Part shown: piece after piece, positions 50,711 through 58,937 of the stretch
Numbering within the stretch: position 1 is the stretch's first letter
Layout of the letters: the number at the start of each line of letters is the position of its first letter
Source: Methylobacterium sp. J-067
GTDB lineage: Bacteria; Pseudomonadota; Alphaproteobacteria; Rhizobiales; Beijerinckiaceae
Assembly (NCBI RefSeq): GCF_022829465.1
Contig: NZ_JAKSXZ010000146.1
Coordinates: 496,001 to 560,000 of the forward strand
Reading direction: 5' to 3'
Length of the DNA: 64,000 bases
The notes under the pieces: model-generated
Told to the model about the DNA's origin: nothing
Seen by the model: the letters and a program-made list of their open reading frames with translations, nothing else
Databases searched by the model: none
Translations under genes and position numbers: made by a program

Positions 50711-52540
50711 GTGACGAGCCCGCAGCACAGGCAGGCGGCGGAGAAAGCCGCGCCCACTCCGGCGGCCCCGGAGGCCTCTCCCGCCCTGCCCGATTTCGAG
50801 GCGATGTCGCGCAATGCCGGCCAACTGGTCGAGGCCCTGGGCCGCAGCGCCGCCCGCTACCTGACGCCCGAGACGCCGGCCGGCGCCTCCCCCGAGGTCG
50901 GCGAGATGGTGCGCACCCTCGGCAAGGTCGCGGAATCGTGGCTGACCGACCCGAGCCGCACCGTCGAGGCGCAGACGCGCCTGTCGCAGGACTTCCTCAC
51001 CCTCTGGGGCTCGACCTACCAGAAGCTGCAGGGCCAGCAGACGCCGCCCGTGGCCGCGCCGGAGCCGCGCGACAACCGGTTCGCGCATCCCGACTGGTCG
51101 GAGAACCCGTATTTCGACTTCATCAAGCAGGGCTACCTGATCGCGACCCGCTGGGCGGAGGATCTGGTGGAGGATGCCGAGGGCATCGACGAGCACACGC
51201 GGCACAAGGCGCAGTTCTACCTGCGGCAGGTGACGAGCATGCTCTCGCCCTCGAACTTCCTGGCGACCAACCCGGAACTGATCCGCCACACGCTGGCGGA
51301 GAACGGCGCCAACCTCGTGCGCGGCCTCAAGATGTACGAGGAGGACATGCAGGCCGGGAACGGGGCGCTGCGCGTGCGCCAGACCGACCCGACCGGGTTC
51401 GAGGTCGGCCGCAACATGGCGGTGACGCCGGGTGAGGTCGTGTTCCGCAACGACCTGATCGAGCTGATCCAGTACGCGCCCACGACGGAGACGGTGTTCA
51501 AGCGCCCGCTCCTGATCGTGCCGCCGTGGATCAACAAGTTCTACATCCTCGACCTGAACCCCCAGAAGAGCTTCATCAAGTGGATGGTGGACCAGGGCCT
51601 GACGGTGTTCTGCATCTCGTGGGTGAACCCCGACGAGCGGCACGCCGAGAAGGACTTCGAGTCCTACATGAACGAGGGGATCGAGGCCGCCATCGACGCG
51701 GTCGGCGCCGCGACGGGCGAGACCGAGGTGGCGGCGGCGGGCTATTGCGTCGGCGGCACGCTGCTTGCGGTGACGCTCGCCATGCAGGCCGCCACCGGCC
51801 GCAAGCGCATCACCAGCGCGACGCTGCTGACCACGCAGGTGGACTTCACCCATGCCGGCGACCTGAAGGTCTTCGCGGACGAGGAGCAGATCAAGCAGGT
51901 CGAGAAGACCATGGGGGAGCGCGGCTACCTCGAGGGCGCGCGCATGGCCAACGCCTTCAACATGCTCCGGCCGAACGACCTGATCTGGCCCTACGTCGTC
52001 AACAACTACATCAAGGGCAAAGCACCCTCGGCCTTCGACCTTCTCTACTGGAATTCGGACGCGACCCGGATGCCGGCGGCGAACCATTCCTTCTACCTGC
52101 GCAACTGCTACCTGGAGAACAACCTCGCCAAGGGCCGGATGGTGCTCAGCAACGTGCGCCTCGACCTGAAGCGGGTGAAGATCCCGGTCTTCAACCTCGC
52201 CACCCGCGAGGACCACATCGCCCCCGCCCTGTCGGTGTTCAAGGGCTCGAAGCGCTTCGGCGGCACCGTGGATTACGTCCTGGCGGGGTCGGGCCACATC
52301 GCGGGGGTGGTCAACCCGCCGGCCAAGCCGAAATACGGGTTCTGGACCGGCGGTCCGGTGAAGGGCAAGTTCGAGGAATGGCTGGAGAAGGCCGCCGAGA
52401 CTCCCGGCTCGTGGTGGCCCTACTGGCTGCGCTGGATGGAGGCGCAGGCCCCCGAGCGGGTGCCCGCCCGCAGCCCTGGCGGGGGCGCCCTGCCGTCCCT
52501 CGGCCCGGCGCCGGGCACCTATGTCCGCGTCCGGTCCTGA
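50711..52540 (+). CDS. phaC: Class I poly(3-hydroxyalkanoate) synthase
   Basis: Polymerises hydroxyacyl-CoA, mainly 3-hydroxybutyryl-CoA, into storage polyester granules. The 609-residue enzyme has the N-terminal PhaC region ending RDNRFAHPDWSENPYFDFIKQGYL and an alpha/beta-hydrolase core. The lipase-like box AGYCVGG holds the catalytic C346, and D501 (TREDHIAP) and H529 (GSGHIAGVVNPP) complete the triad. The GTG at 50711 has GGGAGG seven bases upstream and gives the normal length; an in-frame ATG at 50465 would run through the neighbouring lipoprotein gene. phaA, phaB and phasin genes are not adjacent. Confidence 0.97.
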   Translation: MTSPQHRQAAEKAAPTPAAPEASPALPDFEAMSRNAGQLVEALGRSAARYLTPETPAGASPEVGEMVRTLGKVAESWLTDPSRTVEAQTRLSQDFLTLWGSTYQKLQGQQTPPVAAPEPRDNRFAHPDWSENPYFDFIKQGYLIATRWAEDLVEDAEGIDEHTRHKAQFYLRQVTSMLSPSNFLATNPELIRHTLAENGANLVRGLKMYEEDMQAGNGALRVRQTDPTGFEVGRNMAVTPGEVVFRNDLIELIQYAPTTETVFKRPLLIVPPWINKFYILDLNPQKSFIKWMVDQGLTVFCISWVNPDERHAEKDFESYMNEGIEAAIDAVGAATGETEVAAAGYCVGGTLLAVTLAMQAATGRKRITSATLLTTQVDFTHAGDLKVFADEEQIKQVEKTMGERGYLEGARMANAFNMLRPNDLIWPYVVNNYIKGKAPSAFDLLYWNSDATRMPAANHSFYLRNCYLENNLAKGRMVLSNVRLDLKRVKIPVFNLATREDHIAPALSVFKGSKRFGGTVDYVLAGSGHIAGVVNPPAKPKYGFWTGGPVKGKFEEWLEKAAETPGSWWPYWLRWMEAQAPERVPARSPGGGALPSLGPAPGTYVRVRS

Positions 52541-52575
52541 CGGGCCCGGACGCCGCGTACAGAAAAGGTCGCAGG

Positions 52576-53451
52576 ATGAAGCTGATTCGCCACGGCGCGC
52601 CCGGAGACGAGAAGCCCGGTCTCGTGGATGCGAAGGGGGGCCTTCGCGACCTCTCAGGCATGGCGAGGGACATCGCCGGCCCGGCGCTCTCGCCCGAATC
52701 CCTCGCGCGGCTGAAGCTGATCGACCCCGAACGCCTGCCGCTCCTGCCGCCGGACACGCGCCTCGGCCCCTGCGTCGGCGGCACCCGCAACGTGGTGGCG
52801 ATCGGCCTGAACTACGCCGACCACGCCGCCGAGACCGGCGCGCCGATCCCCTCCGAGCCGATCGTGTTCAACAAGGCGCCGTCGAGCCTGTGCGGGCCCA
52901 ACGACACGGTGATCCTGCCCAAGGGCTCCTCCTGCACCGATTGGGAGGTGGAGCTGGCGGTGGTGATCGGCCGCCCGGCGAGCTACGTCCACGCCAACGA
53001 GGCGCTGGACTACGTGGCCGGCGCCTGCATCTGCAACGACGTCTCCGAGCGGGACTGGCAGATGAACCGGGGTCCGACCTGGACCAAGGGCAAGAGCGCG
53101 CCGACCTTCGGGCCGCTGGGCCCCTGGCTCGTGACCCTCGACGAGGTCGGCGACCTCAAGAGCCTCGCCATGAGCCTCGACGTGAACGGCGAGCGCCGCC
53201 AGACCGGCTCGACCGCGACCATGATCTTCGACGTCCCGCAGATCGTCGCCTATTGCTCGCACTTCATGCTGCTGGAACCGGGCGACGTCATCACCACCGG
53301 CACGCCCCCCGGCGTCGGGCTCGGCATGAACCCGCCGACCTACCTGAAGGAGGGCGACGAGATGGTGCTGCGCATCGCCAAGCTCGGCGAGCAGCGCCAG
53401 AAGGTCGTCGCCTTCGATGCCTGGACCGCGAAGGCCGCCGCGGGGGCTTGA
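52576..53451 (+). CDS. Fumarylacetoacetate hydrolase family protein
   Basis: A 291-residue enzyme of the FAH/YisK/ureidoglycolate-lyase superfamily, which cleaves or isomerises 2,4-dioxo acids. The metal site is visible: DWEVELAVVIGRP supplies the paired acids and the conserved NDVSERDWQMNRGPTWTKGKSAPTFGPLGPW motif covers the substrate loop. The end TTGTPPGVGLGMNPP is typical. The catabolic substrate (acylpyruvate, sugar acid or ureidoglycolate) cannot be assigned here. It lies 35 bp after phaC and 31 bp before bioB on the same strand, which may be one transcript or just close packing. Confidence 0.9.
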   Translation: MKLIRHGAPGDEKPGLVDAKGGLRDLSGMARDIAGPALSPESLARLKLIDPERLPLLPPDTRLGPCVGGTRNVVAIGLNYADHAAETGAPIPSEPIVFNKAPSSLCGPNDTVILPKGSSCTDWEVELAVVIGRPASYVHANEALDYVAGACICNDVSERDWQMNRGPTWTKGKSAPTFGPLGPWLVTLDEVGDLKSLAMSLDVNGERRQTGSTATMIFDVPQIVAYCSHFMLLEPGDVITTGTPPGVGLGMNPPTYLKEGDEMVLRIAKLGEQRQKVVAFDAWTAKAAAGA

Positions 53452-53482
53452 TTTTTCCCGGCCAAGCCCGGCAAGAAACGGC

Positions 53483-54481
53483 ATGAGCGAGCCTGCCGTG
53501 ACCCTCCGGGACGACATCCGCCACGATTGGACCGTGGAGGAGATCCGCGCGATCCACGATGCCCCGTTGATGGACCTCGTGTTCCAGGCGGCGACGATCC
53601 ATCGCCGCTACAACGACCCGGCGGACATCCAGCGGGCCTCGCTGCTCTCGATCAAGACCGGGGGCTGCCCCGAGGATTGCGCCTATTGCCCGCAATCGGC
53701 CCACCACAAGGAGGCCGGGGTGGAGCGCGAGCGGCTGATGAAGCCGGAGGCCGTGCTGGCCGAGGCCGCCGCCGCCAAGGCCGCCGGCGCCCACCGCTTC
53801 TGCATGGGCGCGGCGTGGCGCCAGCCGAAGGACGGGCCGGAATTCGACGCGGTGCTCACCATGGTGCGTGGCGTACGCGCCATGGGCATGGAAGCCTGCG
53901 TGACGCTGGGGATGCTCTCGCCCTCGCAGGCCGGGCGCCTCGCCGAGGCCGGTCTCACCGCCTACAACCACAACCTCGATACCGGGCCGGATTTCTACGG
54001 CGACATCATCTCCACCCGCACCTACGACGACCGGCTCCGCACCCTGGAGAACGTCCGCGCGGCGGGGATCGGCGTGTGCTGCGGCGGCATCGTCGGCATG
54101 GGCGAGGAGACGACCGACCGGGCCGCGATGCTGCAGGTCCTGGCGAACCACGCCCCCCACCCGGAGAGCGTGCCGATCAACGCCCTCGTGGCCGTGCCGG
54201 GCACGCCGCTCGCCGACCAGCCGGCGGTCGACCCGTTCGACCTCGTGCGGATGTGCGCCACCGCCCGCATCGTGATGCCCCGCGCCCGGGTGCGCCTGAG
54301 CGCCGGCCGCAAGAGCCTGACCCGCGAGGCACAGACCCTGTGCTTCCTGGCCGGCGCCAACTCGATCTTCTACGGCGAGCGCCTGCTGACGACGGCCAAT
54401 GCCGACGAGGACGCGGACGTCGCCCTGCTGGCCGACCTCGGCATCCGCGTGCCGGTGGAGACCCGCGCCGCGGCGGAGTGA
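53483..54481 (+). CDS. bioB: Biotin synthase
   Basis: Radical SAM enzyme that inserts sulfur into dethiobiotin. The 332-residue protein has the N-terminal DAPLMDLVFQAATIHRRYN, the radical SAM cluster motif KTGGCPEDCAYCPQS with C62, C66 and C69, the SHHKEAGVE-like region and the auxiliary-cluster cysteines further on (for example in GVCCGGIVGMGE). NHNLDTGPDFYG and RLSAGRKSL complete it. The ATG at 53483 gives the usual length; an in-frame ATG at 53417 lies inside the FAH gene. The remaining bio genes are not in the window. Confidence 0.96.
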   Translation: MSEPAVTLRDDIRHDWTVEEIRAIHDAPLMDLVFQAATIHRRYNDPADIQRASLLSIKTGGCPEDCAYCPQSAHHKEAGVERERLMKPEAVLAEAAAAKAAGAHRFCMGAAWRQPKDGPEFDAVLTMVRGVRAMGMEACVTLGMLSPSQAGRLAEAGLTAYNHNLDTGPDFYGDIISTRTYDDRLRTLENVRAAGIGVCCGGIVGMGEETTDRAAMLQVLANHAPHPESVPINALVAVPGTPLADQPAVDPFDLVRMCATARIVMPRARVRLSAGRKSLTREAQTLCFLAGANSIFYGERLLTTANADEDADVALLADLGIRVPVETRAAAE

Positions 54482-54494
54482 TCCGCCGCCTCCC

Positions 54495-55946
54495 TCACGC
54501 CGCCGGCAGCACGATCCGGAAGCGGGTGCCGCCCGGCGTCTCGTCGAGGCAGAGGCTGCCGCCGTTCATCTCGATGAGTTCGGCCGCGATGGGCAGGCCG
54601 AGGCCGGTGCCGCCGGCCTTCACCGAGCCTTGGAACGGGGCGAACAGGTTCTCCCGCGCCCGCTGCGGCAGGCCCGGCCCGTTGTCCGAGACGAGGATCG
54701 TCACCTTCTCCTCCGGCCCGGCCTCCGCCGTCACCCGCACCGTCGGACCCGCCACGGCCGCTCCGTCGAGGGCCTGCACGGCGTTGCGCACGAGGTTGGC
54801 GAGCGCCCGCGACACCTGCTCGGAATCGGCCAGGACCGAGAGTCCGCCCCCATCGACCTTCACCGCGACCGGTTGCACGGCAAGGGCGGCGATGTCCGGC
54901 AGATCCGCCAGCAGCGGGGCCAGCGGCGTCGGCGCGAGGCGCGGTTCCGGTTCGATGGCCCGGCCATAGGCGAGGGTGCCCTCGCAGAAGCGGATGGCCC
55001 GCGCCAGGGTGCCGACGAGGCGCGGCGCGATGCGCTGCACCGAGGGGTCGGCGGCGGATTCGAGGCGGTCGCCGAGGAGTTGCGCCGCCGTGAGGAGGTT
55101 GCGCAACTCGTGGCTGATCTTGCTGACGGCGAGCCCGAGTTCCGCGAGGCGCCGCTTCTGGCGCAGCTGGTCCGCGAGGCCGCGCTGCATCTTCGCCAGG
55201 GCCGCCTCGGCCTGCCCGATCTCGTCGGCGCGGTCGGAGGGCGTGATGATCCGCGCGGCATCCTCCGGCGCGTCGGCGAAGGCGGTGATGTTGGTGGCGA
55301 GCCGGCGCACCGGGCGCACGATCAGCACCTGCAGCGTCACGAAGACGAGCCCCGCCGCCACCGCCGCGATGATGAGCGAGGAGACCGCGAGCCGGAGGGC
55401 GTAGTCGATCATCGCCGTGCGCAGGGGCGCCTCGTCGAGCAGGATCTCCACCCGCCCGAAGCCGGGCTTGCCCTCGCCGAGGACGCGGATCGGCTCCGTG
55501 ACCGGCGAGACCAGGGTCCGCCACGCCCCGCGCAGGGCGCTCCAGGTCGTGACCTGCCCGAGATCGACCGTGTCCGCGACCCGCTCGGGGATCGGCTCGA
55601 TGGCGAGGAGGCGCTGCGCCCCGCTGCCGCGCACGACGATGGCCCGCGCGTTGACGCCCTGGAGCAGCCGGCTCTCCAGATCCTCCGAGACGGGCTCCGC
55701 CGTGCGGCCGTCGAGGACCAGGGCCGCCACCTGCGCGGCGGCCAGCCGGTCGTCCATCCACTCGATGCGGTAATTGGCGACGGCGGGGACGAAGGTCAGG
55801 ATCTCGGCCACCACCACGAAGGCGACGGTGACGAGGAACAGCCGCCCGGACAGGCCGAGCCCGCGCGGGCGCAGGTCGACACCGGCCACCGGGGTGGCCG
55901 ACACCTCCCGAGCCGGTCCGACAAGGCTGTCGGTTTCCGCTTTCAC
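54495..55946 (-). CDS. Sensor histidine kinase, orphan
   Basis: Membrane-bound two-component kinase of 483 residues. Two membrane segments (about 32-55 and 190-213) flank a periplasmic domain with GVNARAIVVRGSGAQRLLAI. A HAMP linker (about 213-265) follows, then the H-box SKISHELRNLLTA with phospho-acceptor H279. The HATPase domain has NLVRNAVQAL (N box), SDNGPGLP (G1), GTGLGLPIAAELIEMNGG (G2) and the closing GGTRFRIVLPAA. No response regulator is adjacent, so its partner is elsewhere. Stimulus unknown. Confidence 0.92.
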   Translation of the reverse strand: MKAETDSLVGPAREVSATPVAGVDLRPRGLGLSGRLFLVTVAFVVVAEILTFVPAVANYRIEWMDDRLAAAQVAALVLDGRTAEPVSEDLESRLLQGVNARAIVVRGSGAQRLLAIEPIPERVADTVDLGQVTTWSALRGAWRTLVSPVTEPIRVLGEGKPGFGRVEILLDEAPLRTAMIDYALRLAVSSLIIAAVAAGLVFVTLQVLIVRPVRRLATNITAFADAPEDAARIITPSDRADEIGQAEAALAKMQRGLADQLRQKRRLAELGLAVSKISHELRNLLTAAQLLGDRLESAADPSVQRIAPRLVGTLARAIRFCEGTLAYGRAIEPEPRLAPTPLAPLLADLPDIAALAVQPVAVKVDGGGLSVLADSEQVSRALANLVRNAVQALDGAAVAGPTVRVTAEAGPEEKVTILVSDNGPGLPQRARENLFAPFQGSVKAGGTGLGLPIAAELIEMNGGSLCLDETPGGTRFRIVLPAA

Positions 55947-56086
55947 GCGAACTCACACCCCCCCGCTTCCACCGGCTTCAGACGGCCAAACGATGGAGCA
56001 GCCCGCCGTCGATAGCGCTGGCTCGCCCCAGCGTCGAGGGCAGGATGGCGGGCTGCGTATGAATACCTCTGCAACGATGCCGCGCC

Positions 56087-56863
56087 TTAAACGCGGCGCC
56101 GCATCCGCCGGCTGAGGACGAGGGTCACGAGGCCGAAGACGCCCAGGGAGCCGAGGCCGGCGACCATCTTGGGCGTGACGAGGGCGGACAGGGCGATGGC
56201 GTCGTCGCAGCCAGTGCCGCCCTCCGCGAGGCAGGCGGCGCGGGCCGTCTCGTGGGCGGCGACCACGTCCTCGATCCCCGCGCCGGTGGTCGCGTAGACG
56301 AGGGCGCCGGGCAGGAGGCCGAGGAAGGTCGCGGCGACGAAGGTCCGCAGTGTCACGCCGCAGGCGGCCGGCGCGAGGTTCGTGACCCAGAACGGAAAGA
56401 GCGGCAGCACCCGGAAGGTGGCGATGTAGCCGAAGGCGTCCCGCCGGAAAGAAGCCGCGAACCGGTCGAGGCGCGGTCCGCCGAAGCGCTGCAACAGGTC
56501 CCGGCCGGGGCCGCGCCCGATGGAGAAGACGAGGGAGCCGCCGGTCGTGGCCGCGCAGACGGCGAGCAAGGCCCCCGGCACGATGCCGAACAGGAAGCCG
56601 CAGACCATGGTGAGGAACAGGGTCGCCGGCACGGAGACGATGACCGCGCCGAGATAGACGAGGAAGGCCACGACCATGGCTCGCCCGTAGCCCTCCCCCA
56701 CGAAGGCCTTCAGCCAGGCGCGGGAGGCGAGCAGCCGGTCCAGGCTGAGGAGATGCGCCGCGCCGGAGACGAGCACCGCCACGGAGAGGCCGACGAGGAG
56801 GATCAGGGGCAGCCAGCGGCGCACCCGCCGCCAGCGGCTCTCCGGGGGCGCCTGCGCGCTCAC
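56087..56863 (-). CDS. TVP38/TMEM64 (VTT domain) membrane protein
   Basis: A 258-residue inner-membrane protein of the DedA/VTT superfamily. Hydrophobic segments include LPLILLVGLSVAVLVSGA, MVVAFLVYLGAVIVSVPATLFLTMVCGFLFG and LLAVCAATTGGSLVFSIGR. The VTT motif FRVLPLFPFWVTNLAPAACGVTLRTFVAATFLGLLPGALVY is complete. Family members scramble or move lipids across the membrane. It begins with GTG that overlaps the upstream methyltransferase stop by four bases (GTGA), so the two are coupled, which suits a role in phospholipid metabolism. Confidence 0.85.
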   Translation of the reverse strand: MSAQAPPESRWRRVRRWLPLILLVGLSVAVLVSGAAHLLSLDRLLASRAWLKAFVGEGYGRAMVVAFLVYLGAVIVSVPATLFLTMVCGFLFGIVPGALLAVCAATTGGSLVFSIGRGPGRDLLQRFGGPRLDRFAASFRRDAFGYIATFRVLPLFPFWVTNLAPAACGVTLRTFVAATFLGLLPGALVYATTGAGIEDVVAAHETARAACLAEGGTGCDDAIALSALVTPKMVAGLGSLGVFGLVTLVLSRRMRRRV

Positions 56864-57513
56864 CCGGCCTTGCGCATTCGCAGGATCTTGAAGAAGCCGC
56901 CGGGGAAGGTCGGCTTCAGGCCCAGCACCTCGACGCCGTTGCGCCGCGCCCAGGCCTCGATCCGCGCGGCCTTGAAGTCCGACGACCAGCCGATCTTCGT
57001 GCAGAGGGGTGCCACCACCTCCTCGACCTTGGCGAGCGGCCCGGAATCCTGGCCGAAATGGTTGGCGAGCACGATGCCGCCGCCCGGCTTCACCACCCGC
57101 AGGAATTCGGAGAGCGCGGCCTCCGGGTCCGGCACGAGGGTGATGAGGAACTGCGCCACCACCGCGTCGAAGCTCGCATCGGCATAGCCGAGGTGACACA
57201 CATCCATCACCTGAAGGCCGCGCACATGCGACAGGCCCTTGCGATGCACCTTGCCCCGGGCGCGCTTCAGCATGTCCTCGGACAGGTCGACGCCGCAGAC
57301 GAAGCTGCCCTTCGGGTAATAGCCCAGCGCCAAGCCGGTGCCGACGCCGGCTTCGAGGATGCGCGGCCCGTGGATGGAGGCCGCCTCCACCGCCGCCCGC
57401 GCGGCAGGCTCGGTGAGCTTGTCGTAGACCACGTCGTAGACGGGCGCCCAGCGGGCATAGGCCTTGCGCATCAGGGCCGTGCTCGGCCCGGCCACCTGCG
57501 GCTCGCTCAACAT
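56860..57513 (-). CDS. pmtA: SAM-dependent methyltransferase, PmtA-type (phosphatidylethanolamine N-methyltransferase)
   Basis: A 217-residue class I methyltransferase. The start MRKAYARWAPVYDVVYDKLTEPAARAAVEAAS and the motif I sequence ILEAGVGTGLALGYYPKGSFVCGVDLS match bacterial PmtA (Sinorhizobium/Rhodobacter type), which makes phosphatidylcholine by three N-methylations. FDAVVAQFLITLVPDPEAALSEFLRVVKPGGGIVLANHFG is the post-I region. The coupled TVP38-type lipid protein supports a membrane-lipid role. Other lipid or quinone methyltransferases share this fold, so the exact substrate is inferred. Confidence 0.8.
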   Translation of the reverse strand: MLSEPQVAGPSTALMRKAYARWAPVYDVVYDKLTEPAARAAVEAASIHGPRILEAGVGTGLALGYYPKGSFVCGVDLSEDMLKRARGKVHRKGLSHVRGLQVMDVCHLGYADASFDAVVAQFLITLVPDPEAALSEFLRVVKPGGGIVLANHFGQDSGPLAKVEEVVAPLCTKIGWSSDFKAARIEAWARRNGVEVLGLKPTFPGGFFKILRMRKAG

Positions 57514-57543
57514 GGTTTTCGGATGGTCCTGGGTTGGGAGAAG

Positions 57544-58695
57544 CTAGGCCGCTTCCAGCGGCTTGGCCGAGAACGCATCGACGCGGCGAATGGTGCCGCC
57601 GCCGAGCACCCGCGCACGGGAATCGTCGTCGTCGTAGATGACGCAGGCCTGGCCGGGGGAGACGCCGTCCTCGGCTTCCGCGAGGACGATCTCCGCGCCC
57701 GCCTCGTCGAGGGTGAGGAGCGCCGGCCGGGGCGGACGGGTGGAGCGCACCCGCACCGCCACGGGGAGATCGCGCACCGCCTCACGGTCGCCGTCACCGA
57801 GCCAGTTCACTTCGGTGAGCCGGATGCGGCTGGTGGCCAGCGCCGCGCGGGGGCCGACGACCACGCGGGCGGTCTCGGCTTCCAGCCGCACGACGTAGAG
57901 CGGTTCGCGCCCCGAGAGGCCGAGCCCCCGGCGCTGGCCCACCGTGTAATGCAGGATGCCCTCGTGGCGCCCGAGCGCCCGGCCGGACAGGTCCACGATC
58001 TCGCCGGGGCGGGCGGCGTCCGGGCGCAGGCGCGCGATCACGTCGCTGTAGCGGCCCTGCGGGACGAAGCAGATGTCCTGGCTGTCCGGCTTCTCGGAGA
58101 TGGCGAGCCCGAGGTCGCGGGCCAGCGCCCGCGTCTCGTCCTTGCCCATCTCCCCCAGCGGGAAGCGCAGGAAGGCGAGCTGCTCGGCCGTCGTCGCGTA
58201 GAGGAAGTAGCTCTGGTCGCGGGCCGGGTCCATCGCCCGGTGCAGCGCCCGCCCGCCGCCGGGCAGGGGGCGGCTCGCCACGTAATGGCCGGTGGCCAGC
58301 GCGTCGGCGCCGAGTTCCTTGGCCAGCCCGAGGAGGTCGCGGAACTTCACCGTGCGGTTGCACTCGACGCAGGGGATCGGTGTCTCGCCCGCGAGGTAGC
58401 TCTCGGCGAACTTGTCGATCACCGCGTCGCGGAAGCGGTCCTCGTAATCGAGGACGTAATGGGGAATGCCGAGATGGTCGGCCGCCGCGCGGGCGTCGTT
58501 GATGTCCTGCCCCGCGCAGCAGGCGCCCCGGCGATGGGTCGCCGCGCCGTGGTCGTAGAGCTGCAGGGTGACGCCCACCACATCGAACCCCTGCCGCTTG
58601 AGCAGGCCGGCGACGACGCTCGAATCCACGCCGCCTGACATGGCGACGACGACGCGCGTCTCGTGGGGAGGGTTCGGAAGGTCGAGGGTGTTCAT
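57544..58695 (-). CDS. mnmA: tRNA-specific 2-thiouridylase MnmA
   Basis: Adds sulfur to U34 of tRNA-Lys, -Glu and -Gln. The 383-residue enzyme shows the PP-loop motif VVVAMSGGVDSSVVAG near the N-terminus, GVTLQLYDHG and the CCAGQDINDAR region. The catalytic cysteine is in TPIPCVECNRTVKF and the second cysteine in DSQDICFVPQGRY. The beta-barrel end includes GRHEGILHYTVGQRRGLG. It is transcribed just upstream of the pmtA-like gene on the same strand, 30 bp apart, and is divergent from the flagellar cluster. Confidence 0.96.
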   Translation of the reverse strand: MNTLDLPNPPHETRVVVAMSGGVDSSVVAGLLKRQGFDVVGVTLQLYDHGAATHRRGACCAGQDINDARAAADHLGIPHYVLDYEDRFRDAVIDKFAESYLAGETPIPCVECNRTVKFRDLLGLAKELGADALATGHYVASRPLPGGGRALHRAMDPARDQSYFLYATTAEQLAFLRFPLGEMGKDETRALARDLGLAISEKPDSQDICFVPQGRYSDVIARLRPDAARPGEIVDLSGRALGRHEGILHYTVGQRRGLGLSGREPLYVVRLEAETARVVVGPRAALATSRIRLTEVNWLGDGDREAVRDLPVAVRVRSTRPPRPALLTLDEAGAEIVLAEAEDGVSPGQACVIYDDDDSRARVLGGGTIRRVDAFSAKPLEAA

Positions 58696-58896
58696 CTCGG
58701 GCCGCGTCAGGCGGCCTTGCGCCCGAGGCTGCCGGTCCGCCGGCCCCGTCTATAGCGGGTGCGGGCGCGTGTGAAAACCGCCACCCGGCAGATCCTGCCG
58801 GCCGGACGGCAGGTTCCGCCGTCGCGGGCGCTTCAACGCCGGGGCGCTCTCGCGGCATTATCCCAGCTTTTCAATGGTTTAACAGATTTCCGGCCG

Positions 58897-58912
58897 TGGC
58901 TCGGCCCTTGCT
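58897..58912 (+). promoter_or_regulatory. Sigma-54 promoter upstream of fliK
   Basis: TGGCTCGGCCCTTGCT matches the sigma-54 consensus TGGCACG-N4-TTGCW with a single A-to-T difference. The invariant GG (58898-58899) and GC (58910-58911) are separated by exactly 10 bases. Transcription would start about 12 bases after GC, roughly 15 bases before the fliK ATG. Confidence 0.75.
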
Positions 58913-58937
58913 CGCTCGGCAGGGAGGAGGCAGGTGC

